This document shows positions 51,086 through 59,987 of a DNA stretch of 64,000 nucleotides, piece after piece (positions within the stretch are counted from its first letter, which is position 1; every line of letters starts with the position of its first letter). The notes under the pieces are model-generated. The model had not been told where the DNA came from. It did no database searches and saw only the letters and a list, made by a program, of their open reading frames with translations. This stretch comes from Bacillus sp. 2B10 (GTDB lineage Bacteria; Pseudomonadota; Alphaproteobacteria; Sphingomonadales; Sphingomonadaceae), in NCBI GenBank assembly GCA_003946805.1, contig RPSH01000003.1:62001-126000 (forward strand), in the 5' to 3' direction. The position numbers were made by a program, and so were the translations under genes.

Positions 51086-52363
51086 ATGGATTCGCGCTGG
51101 ACCGGAACGGCGGTTGGAAGGCATAGCGCGCCGATGGGCGCGTTCCTGGCCTTTCTGTCGATCTGGTTCGGCGTGCCCGTCGCGGCCCAAAGCGTCGACG
51201 CCGTCGATGTCGGGCGCGACCGCATCACCATCCGCCTCGACACGCCTGCCGCCGGTGCTGCCAGCTTCGCGCTGGGCGGTCCCGACCGGCTGGTCGTCGA
51301 CCTCGACGGCGTCGGGCCGGGCGGGCGCAGCGACCCCGGCGGGGTGGTCCGCGCGGTGCGGCAGGGCGCGCGCAGCGGCGGCAGCCGGATCGTGTTCGAC
51401 CTGGACGTGCCCTCGGTCGTCACCGAAGGGCGGTTTTCCGACGACGGCCGAAAGCTGACGCTGACCCTGCGGAGCGTGGCCCCCGATCGCTTCGCGCGCG
51501 CGACCACCGCCGGGCGGATGCGGTTCCGGCCGCACCTGGCGCTGGCGACGATCGTGCCTGCATCGTCGTCGGCGGCGATGATCGTCGACCGGCGGCAGCG
51601 GGCGACGGCTTCGGTCCCGGTCCCGCGCAGCCGCCGCGGACAGCGGCTTCCCCGGGTCGAGGGCGATGCCGACCGGCCGCTGGTGGTGATCGATGCCGGG
51701 CATGGCGGGCACGATCCCGGCGCGATCTCCCCGCATGGCGGCATGCGGGAAAAGGACCTGACGCTGAAGACCGCGCGCGCGATCCGCGATTCGCTGCTGG
51801 CCAGCGGGCGGGTGCGGGTGGCGCTGACCCGCGACCGCGACGAGTTTCTCGTGCTACAGGAACGCTATGCGATCGCCCGGCGGCTGGGGGCCAGCCTGTT
51901 CATCTCGGTCCATTGCGACAGCGCCGAGAATCCGGACGCGACCGGTGCCAGCATCTACACCCTGTCGGAGGTCGCATCCGACCGCGAGGCCGCCCGGCTG
52001 GCCGCGCGCGAGAACAAGGCCGATATCCTCGCCGGGGTCGATCTCGGCCGGCAGAGCGCCGACATTTCGTCGATCCTGATCGACCTGACCCAGCGCGAGA
52101 CGATGAACGCCTCGGCCGGGTTCGCCCGGCTGCTGGGGCGCGAGGCGACCGGGGTGATCCCGCTCAAACCGAACTATCACCGCATGGCGTCGCTGATGGT
52201 GCTGAAAGCGCCTGACCTGCCCTCCATCCTGTTCGAAACCGGCTATCTGTCGAACGATGCCGATGCCCGTCGGCTCGATTCCGCCGAAGGCCGCCGCGCC
52301 ATCGCCAGGAGCGTGGAGCGCGCCGTCGAGGTGTATTTCGCGCGGCGGCTGGCGGCGCGTTGA
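51086..52363 (+). CDS. amiC: N-acetylmuramoyl-L-alanine amidase with AMIN domain
   Basis: A 425-residue periplasmic amidase that cleaves the bond between MurNAc and the stem peptide, used in cell separation. An N-terminal signal peptide (FLAFLSIWFGVPVAAQ) precedes an AMIN domain (about residues 36-125, RDRITIRLDTPAAGAASFALGGPDRLVVDLDG) for septal targeting, a basic linker and the Amidase_3 domain with zinc ligands in IDAGHGGHDPG, REKDLTLK and SVHCDS and the catalytic glutamate in FETGYLSN. In relatives the order is rne-amiC-mrcA; here amiC is followed by the accessory iron-uptake block instead. Confidence 0.94.
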   Translation: MDSRWTGTAVGRHSAPMGAFLAFLSIWFGVPVAAQSVDAVDVGRDRITIRLDTPAAGAASFALGGPDRLVVDLDGVGPGGRSDPGGVVRAVRQGARSGGSRIVFDLDVPSVVTEGRFSDDGRKLTLTLRSVAPDRFARATTAGRMRFRPHLALATIVPASSSAAMIVDRRQRATASVPVPRSRRGQRLPRVEGDADRPLVVIDAGHGGHDPGAISPHGGMREKDLTLKTARAIRDSLLASGRVRVALTRDRDEFLVLQERYAIARRLGASLFISVHCDSAENPDATGASIYTLSEVASDREAARLAARENKADILAGVDLGRQSADISSILIDLTQRETMNASAGFARLLGREATGVIPLKPNYHRMASLMVLKAPDLPSILFETGYLSNDADARRLDSAEGRRAIARSVERAVEVYFARRLAAR

Positions 52364-52400
52364 CGCGGGCGGTTTCCCGGAAAAGAATGGTATTCTGGGA

Positions 52401-52426
52401 GACGGGTGTTTTCCCCGAAACCCGTC
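52401..52426 (+). terminator. hairpin at the end of the amidase gene
   Basis: GACGGGT (52401-52407), 12-base loop, ACCCGTC (52420-52426), followed by AAAC. It lies 38 bp past the amidase stop, at the border to the accessory block. Confidence 0.5.
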
Positions 52427-52467
52427 AAACATGATGTTGCGGGAAAGCGGTCCTCGTTGAACATGCC

Positions 52468-53196
52468 TCAATGCATGAAGAACTCGACCGGTACGACCAG
52501 TTCGATCGTATTCCCTCGAACCTCTTCCGGCGGCCTGGGTAGTGGTTCCGCACGCTTGGGCAGGCTCATCGCCTCACTGTCGAGCGAGCGGATGCCGGAT
52601 GGCCGCTCCAGCCTTGAAGACAACACTCGGCCGTCGCGGTCCATGACGAACCGGATGTATGGCACGCCTTGCTGCCGCCGCAAGCTCGCGTCGCGCGGGT
52701 AGCGGCGGACCTTGTTGAGCGCGGCCAGAACCTGCCCCTGCCACGTCGGCACGGCGTTCGACGACTGCGGGGCGGGTGGAACGGGCTTCGCCTCGGGTGC
52801 GGTCGTTTCCTTGACCTGGGTGTCAGGATCGGGCGCAGGCTTTGCCACCGTGGCCGGGGGCGCGGTTGCGATCGGCATCCGCACCACTGGCGGCTCCCTC
52901 CTTGGTTGCTGTGCTTGCGGTTGAGAGCGTTCCTTGCGCTGCTGCTTGGGGCCTGGTTTCGCCTCACGTGCCGGTTCGGGCGGGGCGGCGGGCGGTGCCA
53001 CGTCGAATACCGCCAGCGCCGGAGCCGATTGCGCTGCCCGATAGGTCGTCCAGGTGAGCAGCGCGCCCGCGATCAGGGCAAGCGCGACGATCGCCACGCC
53101 GCAAGTCGCGAACAGCCGGGCACGCAGGCTGGTCGGCTGATCGGAATAGCGGCTGGTACTTCGCTCCGAGACGGCCGCGTGGCACTGCTCGATCAA
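52468..53196 (-). CDS. tonB: TonB energy transducer dedicated to the FecIR-type receptor
   Basis: A 242-residue TonB protein. It has a cytoplasmic start, one membrane helix (ATCGVAIVALALIAGALLTW), a Pro/Lys/Glu-rich periplasm-spanning stretch (about residues 64-145), and the C-terminal TonB domain WQGQVLAALNKVRRYPRDASLRRQQGVPYIRFVMDRDGRVLSSRLERPSG. exbB and exbD are not here, so it must share them with another locus. It lies 11 bp after the STN-domain receptor on the same strand and is almost certainly cotranscribed, which marks it as the partner of that receptor. Confidence 0.93.
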   Translation of the reverse strand: MIEQCHAAVSERSTSRYSDQPTSLRARLFATCGVAIVALALIAGALLTWTTYRAAQSAPALAVFDVAPPAAPPEPAREAKPGPKQQRKERSQPQAQQPRREPPVVRMPIATAPPATVAKPAPDPDTQVKETTAPEAKPVPPAPQSSNAVPTWQGQVLAALNKVRRYPRDASLRRQQGVPYIRFVMDRDGRVLSSRLERPSGIRSLDSEAMSLPKRAEPLPRPPEEVRGNTIELVVPVEFFMH

Positions 53197-53207
53197 GGCG
53201 GCGACTG

Positions 53208-55709
53208 CTATTGCAGACGGTAGCGAAGCGTCGCGAGAACGTTACGCGGTGCGCCAAAAATCTCGTGCGCCGAGAATCGATATCCTTGCCCGATGCTGCG
53301 ATAATATGCCTTGTCCAGAAGGTTGTTCACTTCCAGTTGCACGCTCAGCCGCTGCGCGGGGCGGTAGGTCGCGGACAGATCGATCACGGCATAGGCCGGT
53401 TGCTGATTGCGCACGGCGACCCCGCTGACATTCTCGAAGTCGTAATAAATCCGGCTCTGCCAATTCACCCTGCCGCCCAGTGTCAGGCGGTTCAAGGCAC
53501 CCGGAAGCCGGTACTGGGTACTCAGCTTGAACTGCGTGGTCGGGCTACCGGTATCCAGCCGATCCCCCGCCGCACCATAATCCTCGTCCCTGACGTATCG
53601 CGTGTCGGCGAAGGTGAAGCCTGCGCCGATCTGCCATCCGGGAGCAACTTCGCCCTGAACCTCGCTGTCTATACCCCAGGTACGCACCAGTCCGGTCGCC
53701 GCAGAGCATTCGGAGATCGGCGCGGTCACGCAACCGTTCTGATCGAGCAGCAGGACGGCACGGTTGGTTTCGTCGGTGCGGAACAGGATCAGACCCGTGT
53801 TGAGCGCACCGTTCAGATACTCGCCCTTGATCCCGGCTTCGTAATTCCTGCCGATCACGGGCGGCAGGAGGCTGCCATCGATGCCGGTGATCGCCTGCGG
53901 CTGGAACACGTCGGTATAACTGACATAGGCGGAATGGTGCGCTTCGAAATCCCAGGTCAGGCCGGCATATTTGGTCAGCCGTCCGTCGACCGATCCACCG
54001 CCAGCATAGAAAACGGTGCGGTCGTACCAGTCGAGCCGTGAGCCGAGCACCAGGGCGAGCCGGTCGAGAATGCTGAAACGGCCGGACGCATAGAGACTGT
54101 CCTGATTGTTGTGCGTCCTGTCGCGGAACGTGGGTTCGCCGATGTTCGGATAGCGTGCGCGGTGATTCCACGCCGCCAGATCGACGCCGGTCGTCAGCAC
54201 ATCATCGAACCCCCTGAACCACTGGACATCGCGACTTGTTTCGCGATCGACGGTGCCGCCGAACACGATCTGGTGGTCGCGTCCGAACAGCGAGAGCGGC
54301 CCCGACGCATAGGCGTCGACCGCCTTCTGGTCCCGATCCTTGTTCACCTTCCACCACGCATGGCTGAGCGTCGCGACGCTGTCGTCCAACGGGCGGAAGT
54401 TGGTGGCCAGCATGTCCGTCGCGCTGTCGACGTAGGTGGCGTTGACCTGAAGCGACCATCCCGCGCCGAAGTCATGCGCCAGACTGGCATAGACCGTGTG
54501 CACCCGGTTATCGCCATATTCCCAATCGGTGCCGGGGTAGGTCGATCGTGGCAGGGAGCGGTGCGTCCCATTGGGGTTGAGCGGGATGGCACCCCATATC
54601 GAATTCTGATGCGTGTAGAGATAGGAATAGCCGATGTTCATCGTGGTGCGATCGGCCAGATCGATATCGACCGTCAGATAGCCGAGCCGGCTGTCGTTGA
54701 ACTCGATGTCCCGAAAGTTTCCGGCCTCCTGAAAGAAGCCCACGGCTCTCGCCCGGATCCGGCCGTCCGCCGTAAGCGGGCCGCCGATGTCCGCGGTCAG
54801 GCGATAGTCGTTCCAGCTTCCGGCGCTCGCGGAAGCCATCGCCACGAACTGGCGCGTGGGGCGTTTGCGGATCAGGTTCAGCGCGCCGGATGGATTGCCG
54901 CCGCCCTGCATCAGCCCGGTCGCCCCGCGAACGACCTCCACCCGGTCCTGCATCGCCATATTGCCGAGCGAGGATGGGATAGTCGTATCATGCAGGATCG
55001 GAATGCCATTCTGCGTCAATCGGTCGATCTCGCGTCCGCGCGCCGTGAACACCGGCCGCGCGTTGAAGTAATCGACGAAGACGCCGGGAACGATGGTGGC
55101 GATATCCACCAGATCGACCAGATTTTCCTGTTCGATCCGGGCGTTGGTGATGACCGTCACGGCTTGCGGCGTTTCCCGTAACGTAAGCGGCATCTTCGTC
55201 GCGCTGGACATGCGCCGGGTGGTGAACGAGCCTGTGGCCTCGGTAGCGTCCGGGTCGGACGTAACGCTGGCGGCGATGCCTGAACCTGCGATGCCGTTCG
55301 TGTCGCCTTCGACCCGCACCGGGCCAAGCTGGATCGCATCGCCGGTAACCTGAGGTGCGCGTTCGAGGGTCACCGTGTTGGCCCCCGTGAAGCGATAGGT
55401 CAGGCCTGTGCCCGTCAGCAGACGCGAGAGTGCCTCGGCCGCGCTGAACGATCCCCGGACGGTCGCGGTCGTGATGCCCTCCCCGATCTCGCTCGGAAAG
55501 CCGACCTGGACGCCGGATTGCCGCATATAGTCGCGCAGAGCGCTTCCCAATGGCTGTGCCGGAATATCGTAGGACCGCGCGACCTGACCCGATCCCGACT
55601 GCGCCCGCGCCGGCAAAGCGCCACCGGCAAGTGTTACGAGCAACGCGCCTGACGCCATAAGGAAAATGCGGGTGGCACCGGTACGGCAGCCAATGGATTC
55701 ATGCTTCAT
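53208..55709 (-). CDS. STN-domain TonB-dependent siderophore receptor (FecA/FpvA type)
   Basis: An 833-residue outer-membrane transducer. It has a signal peptide (ASGALLVTLAGGALPARA), an STN signalling domain (about residues 42-115: SYDIPAQPLGSALRDYMRQSGVQVGF, FSAAEALSRLLTGTGLTYRF), a plug starting near LRETPQAVTVITNARIEQENL with VEVVRGATGLMQGGGNPSGALNLIRKRPT, and a barrel ending in LATLRYRLQ. The STN domain is what contacts FecR-type anti-sigma regulators. fecR and fecI genes lie directly upstream on the same strand, and a tonB lies downstream. The plug and barrel resemble hydroxamate or catechol siderophore receptors (ferrichrome/ferrioxamine-like), but the ligand is not defined. Confidence 0.95.
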   Translation of the reverse strand: MKHESIGCRTGATRIFLMASGALLVTLAGGALPARAQSGSGQVARSYDIPAQPLGSALRDYMRQSGVQVGFPSEIGEGITTATVRGSFSAAEALSRLLTGTGLTYRFTGANTVTLERAPQVTGDAIQLGPVRVEGDTNGIAGSGIAASVTSDPDATEATGSFTTRRMSSATKMPLTLRETPQAVTVITNARIEQENLVDLVDIATIVPGVFVDYFNARPVFTARGREIDRLTQNGIPILHDTTIPSSLGNMAMQDRVEVVRGATGLMQGGGNPSGALNLIRKRPTRQFVAMASASAGSWNDYRLTADIGGPLTADGRIRARAVGFFQEAGNFRDIEFNDSRLGYLTVDIDLADRTTMNIGYSYLYTHQNSIWGAIPLNPNGTHRSLPRSTYPGTDWEYGDNRVHTVYASLAHDFGAGWSLQVNATYVDSATDMLATNFRPLDDSVATLSHAWWKVNKDRDQKAVDAYASGPLSLFGRDHQIVFGGTVDRETSRDVQWFRGFDDVLTTGVDLAAWNHRARYPNIGEPTFRDRTHNNQDSLYASGRFSILDRLALVLGSRLDWYDRTVFYAGGGSVDGRLTKYAGLTWDFEAHHSAYVSYTDVFQPQAITGIDGSLLPPVIGRNYEAGIKGEYLNGALNTGLILFRTDETNRAVLLLDQNGCVTAPISECSAATGLVRTWGIDSEVQGEVAPGWQIGAGFTFADTRYVRDEDYGAAGDRLDTGSPTTQFKLSTQYRLPGALNRLTLGGRVNWQSRIYYDFENVSGVAVRNQQPAYAVIDLSATYRPAQRLSVQLEVNNLLDKAYYRSIGQGYRFSAHEIFGAPRNVLATLRYRLQ

Positions 55710-55793
55710 CTATATCTTCCCCCACGCCTGGACGCAGGATGCGGCGCCCCAATGTGAGAGTGCGCCGCAATAGCGACACCCTCTTCCTTATCT

Positions 55794-55821
55794 GACGATG
55801 GCGGGGCCAGTGTTCCTAACA
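55794..55821 (-). promoter_or_regulatory. FecI-type ECF promoter of the STN receptor
   Basis: On the minus strand TGTTAGGAA, 15 bases, CGTC. The same two blocks with the same spacing occur before fecR. The -10 end is 85 bp from the receptor ATG. Confidence 0.7.
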
Positions 55822-55833
55822 CCTCGCCTGAAA

Positions 55834-56811
55834 TTATTCGTGGTGGGCTGGACGTAGCACGGCGACACTGCCGAGCCGGTAGACGGCAAGACCGTTCATG
55901 CCGGCAATCGCATCGATGGCCTCCTCCGGGCGGTGGATGCGGAAGGCGCCGCTGATGCGGCGGGGGGACGGGGGTGTTCCCATGATGAAGACAGGGCCCG
56001 AGCGATAGCGGCCGATCGTGGCGATGGCGCTGCGCACATCGGCCCGGTCGAACAGGATTTCACCCTTTCGCCACGCCGCGATCGTATCGGGAGCAGCCTT
56101 TGGCATTCTGACTGGTGCCGCACCTTCGGTGTAGCGGGCGCTCTCGGAAGCGCGCAGCGACATGCTGCCGGCGACGCCCGATGAACGCACCTGGACACTG
56201 CCTTGTGTCACGGCGACCGAAACGGCGGCGTCCTCGCGCCGGACCTCGAAAGCGGTGCCGACATCCTGCGTCTCGCCGCCCAATGCCGCGACCCGGAATG
56301 GACGCCGATCGCCATGGGCGACCTCGAACCAGGCGTCGCCGCGCAGCAGCTCGATCCGGCGCTTGTTTCGGTCGTAGGAGACGGCGATCGCAGTATCGGC
56401 ATTGAGCACCGCCCGACTTCCGTCCGCCAGCGTGACGCTCTCAACGGTCGTGCCGGTGCGATGATCGGCGCGCAGCATCACCGACAGATCGTCTCCCAAA
56501 ATCAGCCCTGCCACGATCGCGGCAGCTGCGCCTGTCATGGCCATTCGGTGGACGGGACTCCTGAAGAGCCGCCGCCGGGTCCACCCAGAATGACTTGGCA
56601 AGGGCAATGCCCTGCCATTCGGGCTACCTGCCGCGACGCGCCAGATCGCGCGAGCTTCCTCGAAGGCGCGATCATGAAGTGGATCACCGGCGCGCCAGGC
56701 CTTGAACTGATCGAGTTCCTCGGGACGCATATCGCCGGACGCCATACGCACGATCCATCGTCTCGCCTGTTCGGCCGCCCGCTCCTCTCGATCGCGCACG
56801 CTTTCAGTCAT
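55834..56811 (-). CDS. fecR: FecR family anti-sigma/sigma regulator
   Basis: A 325-residue inner-membrane signal transducer that links the STN domain of the receptor to the FecI-type sigma factor. The cytoplasmic N-terminal region reads EQARRWIVRMASGDMRPEELDQFKAWRAGDPLHDRAFEEARAIWR (DUF4880). One membrane helix follows (AMTGAAAAIVAGLILG), then the FecR domain with GTTVESVTLADGSRAVLNADTAIAVSYDRNKRRIELLRGDAWFEVAHGDRRPFRV, DVGTAFEVRRE, and a C-terminal region that ends with a secretin-like/STN-like LAVYRLGSVAVLRP. It lies between fecI and the receptor and has its own FecI-type promoter. Confidence 0.95.
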   Translation of the reverse strand: MTESVRDREERAAEQARRWIVRMASGDMRPEELDQFKAWRAGDPLHDRAFEEARAIWRVAAGSPNGRALPLPSHSGWTRRRLFRSPVHRMAMTGAAAAIVAGLILGDDLSVMLRADHRTGTTVESVTLADGSRAVLNADTAIAVSYDRNKRRIELLRGDAWFEVAHGDRRPFRVAALGGETQDVGTAFEVRREDAAVSVAVTQGSVQVRSSGVAGSMSLRASESARYTEGAAPVRMPKAAPDTIAAWRKGEILFDRADVRSAIATIGRYRSGPVFIMGTPPSPRRISGAFRIHRPEEAIDAIAGMNGLAVYRLGSVAVLRPAHHE

Positions 56812-56855
56812 GCCGCATCCTGACTGCCGACCGTGAATGGGCGGCTATAAGGTTC

Positions 56856-56883
56856 GACGGTTGGAAACAGGCTCTTCCTAACA
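56856..56883 (-). promoter_or_regulatory. FecI-type ECF promoter of fecR
   Basis: On the minus strand TGTTAGGAA, 15 bases, CGTC, identical in both blocks and spacing to the promoter of the receptor. It lies in the gap between fecI and fecR, 45 bp before the fecR ATG. Confidence 0.7.
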
Positions 56884-56901
56884 GGACGGTCGAAAATAAA
56901 G

Positions 56902-57411
56902 TCACTCCGCCATGCGAACATCGGAAAGGATGCGCAGCGCACGGCGGATGTGGCGTTCCACGATCGTCGTGGAGATGTCGTAGCGCGCGGCGATTTCGCG
57001 TTGCGTCGTGCCGTGGACGCGGTTCAAGCGGAAAATGCTGCGCGTCGGTTCGGGAAGCGCTTCCATGGCTGCCCAGATTCGTGCGACCATGTCACGGCCC
57101 AGTACGATCCTGTCCTGTGCAGGGCGGTCGTCCTCAACCCACAGAAGCTGGTCGATCTCTTCCTTCGCTTCCTCCTTCCGTCGAGACGCTGTGCGAAGCT
57201 CGTCGGTCGCGGCGTTGACAGCCAGGCGATGCAAATAGGCGCGGGGATCGTCGATCGGCGGATCGTCGCGCACCGTCTGCACCTTGAACCACAGCCCTTG
57301 GGTGACATCCTCGGCAGCCGACCTGTCCCGCACGACGCGCTCCACCGTGCGAAGCCAGGTCGAGTGTTCGCTCAACAGCAAGCGAGAAAGGGCAATGGCG
57401 TTGGTCGGCAT
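56902..57411 (-). CDS. fecI: FecI family ECF sigma factor
   Basis: A 169-residue ECF sigma factor of the iron-starvation group. Region 2 is RLLLSEHSTWLRTVERVVRDRSAAEDVTQGLWFKVQTV and region 4 is LPEPTRSIFRLNRVHGTTQREIAARYDISTTIVERHIRRALRIL, with the HIRRAL end typical of FecI-like sigmas. The ATG at 57411 is chosen; the frame is open upstream but that part has no sigma-like sequence. It is the first gene of fecI-fecR-receptor-tonB. A palindrome like a Fur box lies 23 bp upstream, so iron-loaded Fur probably represses it. Confidence 0.95.
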   Translation of the reverse strand: MPTNAIALSRLLLSEHSTWLRTVERVVRDRSAAEDVTQGLWFKVQTVRDDPPIDDPRAYLHRLAVNAATDELRTASRRKEEAKEEIDQLLWVEDDRPAQDRIVLGRDMVARIWAAMEALPEPTRSIFRLNRVHGTTQREIAARYDISTTIVERHIRRALRILSDVRMAE

Positions 57412-57433
57412 CGAACATGCCCATAGCGCGAGA

Positions 57434-57448
57434 TGCGAATTACTCGCA
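57434..57448. promoter_or_regulatory. probable Fur box before fecI
   Basis: TGCGAATTACTCGCA, an inverted repeat TGCGA-N5-TCGCA. Alphaproteobacterial Fur sites have this shape (TGCGAAT-ATTCGCA type). It is 23 bp from the fecI start codon and could also serve the divergent second receptor. Confidence 0.6.
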
Positions 57449-57658
57449 ATAGAGTGCCTTCGTCTGTCTTCCCCATTGGGAACAGCAAGCGAGGCGGCAT
57501 CCGCGTTCTCGGAATCGATAGTGGAGAATGCTCGGATCGGGCCGCCATCCGCAGATTGCCGAGAGCGGAACGCTGACAGCTGGCGCATCGCTTGTAATGA
57601 TACGTTATATCGATATCTGTCGGTGGTAGAGTGGGGTCGTACCGGGCAGGGGCACAGG

Positions 57659-59863
57659 ATGAATTACGGGAACCATGCACATAACAAGTATGTGCGTTCC
57701 GCGGCCTTGGCGGTGGTTGCCTGGATGATCGTTGCGTCGTCACCTGCATGTGCGCAGCAAACGATGAATGCCGATCCACGTGATACCACCACGACCGCCG
57801 AATCGACGACGGTCGATACCGATCCTGCAACGATCGTCGTCACCGCCCGGCCACTGAACGACGCATTCGAGGTGAACGTCGGCGCGTTCGGCGACAAGGA
57901 TCCGCTGGACGTGCCGCTCGCCATCCAGCTCTACGATGCCGAGGTGATCCGGTCGATCACCCCGCGGACGGTGCGCGACGTGCTGGTGCTCGATCCGGCG
58001 GTGCAGAGTTCGGCCTATGGCGGTGGCTTCGACAATTTCCGTCTGCGCGGCTTCGCGATGGACAATTTCAACACGATCCGCCGCGACGGCCTCGCGCTCG
58101 CGCCCCATTACGACATGCCGGTAGAACTGGTCGAGCGGATCGACGTGCTAAAGGGACCGTCCGGGTTCCTCTACGGCTTCAACTCGCCGGGCGGCACGAT
58201 CAACTACATCTCCAAGCGGCCGACGCGCGATCCGTTCGCGACCGTGACCGTACGGGGGTCCACGCTGCGCAGCGGCTATGTCGCGCTGGATGCCAGCGGT
58301 TCGACCCTAGGCGGGGCGCTTGGCGTGCGCATCAACGCTGGCCATGAGAAGGTCGGCGGTTTCGACCATCTGGGCGACCTCGAACGGAGTTTCGTCGGCG
58401 TCGCCGCGGACGTACGGCTTGGTGAGCGGGCGCTGCTCCAGCTCAACGCCGACTGGGCGCGCAAGAGCAACATGAGCGATCCGCTGCTGCGCGCCGACCA
58501 GAGCCCGCGTGCCGACCCGCTCGATCCTGCCACCTATATCCTGCCGCCGCGCATCGATCGCCGCGATTCGTTGTCACCCTCATGGTATCGGCATCGGACC
58601 GAAGCCTACAACGTCGAGGGCAAGTTCGATTACGACCTCGGCGGTGGCTGGACCTCGATCACCCAGGCAAATTATTCGCAGGTCAATCGCCACGGCGGCT
58701 ACATGGACCTGTTCGACATTCGTGCCGACGGCGCGATCGGTCGCGCCAGTCTGTACCAGTCGCGAGGGGAGGTCTTCACCACCTGGTCGGTCCAGTCGTA
58801 TCTGTTAGGGCGGTTCGATATCGGCCCGGTCTCCCACCAGATCTTCGCCGGCGCTTCCCATCGCCAATTCCGCGACAAGAGCCCGTTCTGGGACTTCATC
58901 GAGAGCGGCAACGGCATTCCGGTAAGCCGCATCTCGGTCGGCAACGTGCTGCGCCCGGTGCAGCCGCCATCCTGGAATTTCGGTCCCCGCAACACGATCG
59001 AGTTCCACTCGCGCATCGAAGAGACGTCGATCTTCGCCAGCGACCTCATCAGGCTGACCCCGCAATTCGAGGTGCTGCTGGGGGGACGAAACATCTGGTA
59101 CAAGGCGCGCGACCTGTCCGCGACCGCGGCGCCGCAGGACAGGACCGTGTTCGTTCCGACCGGTGCCGTCTTGTACCGCCCGGCACGCGGCGTCATGGCG
59201 TACGGCAGTTACTCGCGTGGTCTCGAAAAGGGCGACTACGCTCCCTTCAACGCCGTAAACGCCAACCAGCCCACCGGTACGATCGAATCCAACCAGGTCG
59301 AACTCGGGTTCAAGGCGACGCTTCGCGAAGGCCTGAACGCCGGCATCGCACTGTTCCGGATCGAGCGCGACGCGAGCTACCTCAACGGTGCGAACGTCTT
59401 CGTGAACGACGGTCGCTTCCGCCATCGCGGTGTCGAGGTGGACATCAACGGACAGGTGACGTCCGACCTGACGATACTGGGCGGTCTCGCCTTCCTCGAC
59501 ACCCGGCTTCGCGACGTGATCGACCCGACGACACTGGACAAGCGCAGCGAGGGCGCGCCGCGGTGGAAATGGTCGCTCGGCGCCCGTCACGCGATCACCG
59601 CGGCACCCGGCCTGTCGGTCGATACCCTGGTCAACTATGTCGGCCGGCGCCCGGTGGACGCGCAGAACAGCGGCTTTGTCCCGCGATATGCGACATGGGA
59701 CGCGGGGATCGCCTACGACACGCGCATCGGTGGCACTCCGGTGAACGTCCGGCTTCACGGTAAGAACCTGACCAACGCCTATTACTATCCCGGTGTGTCG
59801 TTCGGCGGCCTCGACGTAGGACGCACACGCGAGGTCTTCCTGTCGGCCGCCACCACCTTCTGA
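57659..59863 (+). CDS. TonB-dependent siderophore receptor without STN domain
   Basis: A 734-residue outer-membrane receptor. It has a signal peptide (ALAVVAWMIVASSPACAQ), a TonB-box-like TIVVTARPLND, a plug with LDVPLAIQLYDAEVIRSITPRTVRDVLVLDPAVQS and IDVLKGPSGFLYGFNSPGGTINYISKRPT, and a barrel ending in VFLSAATTF. The plug style is that of the FhuA/FepA-like siderophore receptors. No STN domain is present, so it cannot signal through FecR. It is divergent from fecI and shares 247 bp of upstream DNA with it, so the Fur box may control both. The ligand is unknown. Confidence 0.94.
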   Translation: MNYGNHAHNKYVRSAALAVVAWMIVASSPACAQQTMNADPRDTTTTAESTTVDTDPATIVVTARPLNDAFEVNVGAFGDKDPLDVPLAIQLYDAEVIRSITPRTVRDVLVLDPAVQSSAYGGGFDNFRLRGFAMDNFNTIRRDGLALAPHYDMPVELVERIDVLKGPSGFLYGFNSPGGTINYISKRPTRDPFATVTVRGSTLRSGYVALDASGSTLGGALGVRINAGHEKVGGFDHLGDLERSFVGVAADVRLGERALLQLNADWARKSNMSDPLLRADQSPRADPLDPATYILPPRIDRRDSLSPSWYRHRTEAYNVEGKFDYDLGGGWTSITQANYSQVNRHGGYMDLFDIRADGAIGRASLYQSRGEVFTTWSVQSYLLGRFDIGPVSHQIFAGASHRQFRDKSPFWDFIESGNGIPVSRISVGNVLRPVQPPSWNFGPRNTIEFHSRIEETSIFASDLIRLTPQFEVLLGGRNIWYKARDLSATAAPQDRTVFVPTGAVLYRPARGVMAYGSYSRGLEKGDYAPFNAVNANQPTGTIESNQVELGFKATLREGLNAGIALFRIERDASYLNGANVFVNDGRFRHRGVEVDINGQVTSDLTILGGLAFLDTRLRDVIDPTTLDKRSEGAPRWKWSLGARHAITAAPGLSVDTLVNYVGRRPVDAQNSGFVPRYATWDAGIAYDTRIGGTPVNVRLHGKNLTNAYYYPGVSFGGLDVGRTREVFLSAATTF

Positions 59864-59893
59864 CGCGATGACGGCTTCGGAAGGAGTGACGCG

Positions 59894-59948
59894 CTGTTTC
59901 TCGATTGAGGATGCTATTTCGGGGAAACAGAAGGCTTTTCAAAAGCCG
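59894..59948. terminator. hairpins between convergent receptor and kinase genes
   Basis: CTGTTTC (59894-59900) pairs with GAAACAG (59924-59930), and GGCTTTT-C-AAAAGCC (59933-59947) follows. They lie between two convergent genes. Confidence 0.55.
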
Positions 59949-59987
59949 TTCATGCCAGTGCATGAGAATATCGCCGGGACCAAACAT

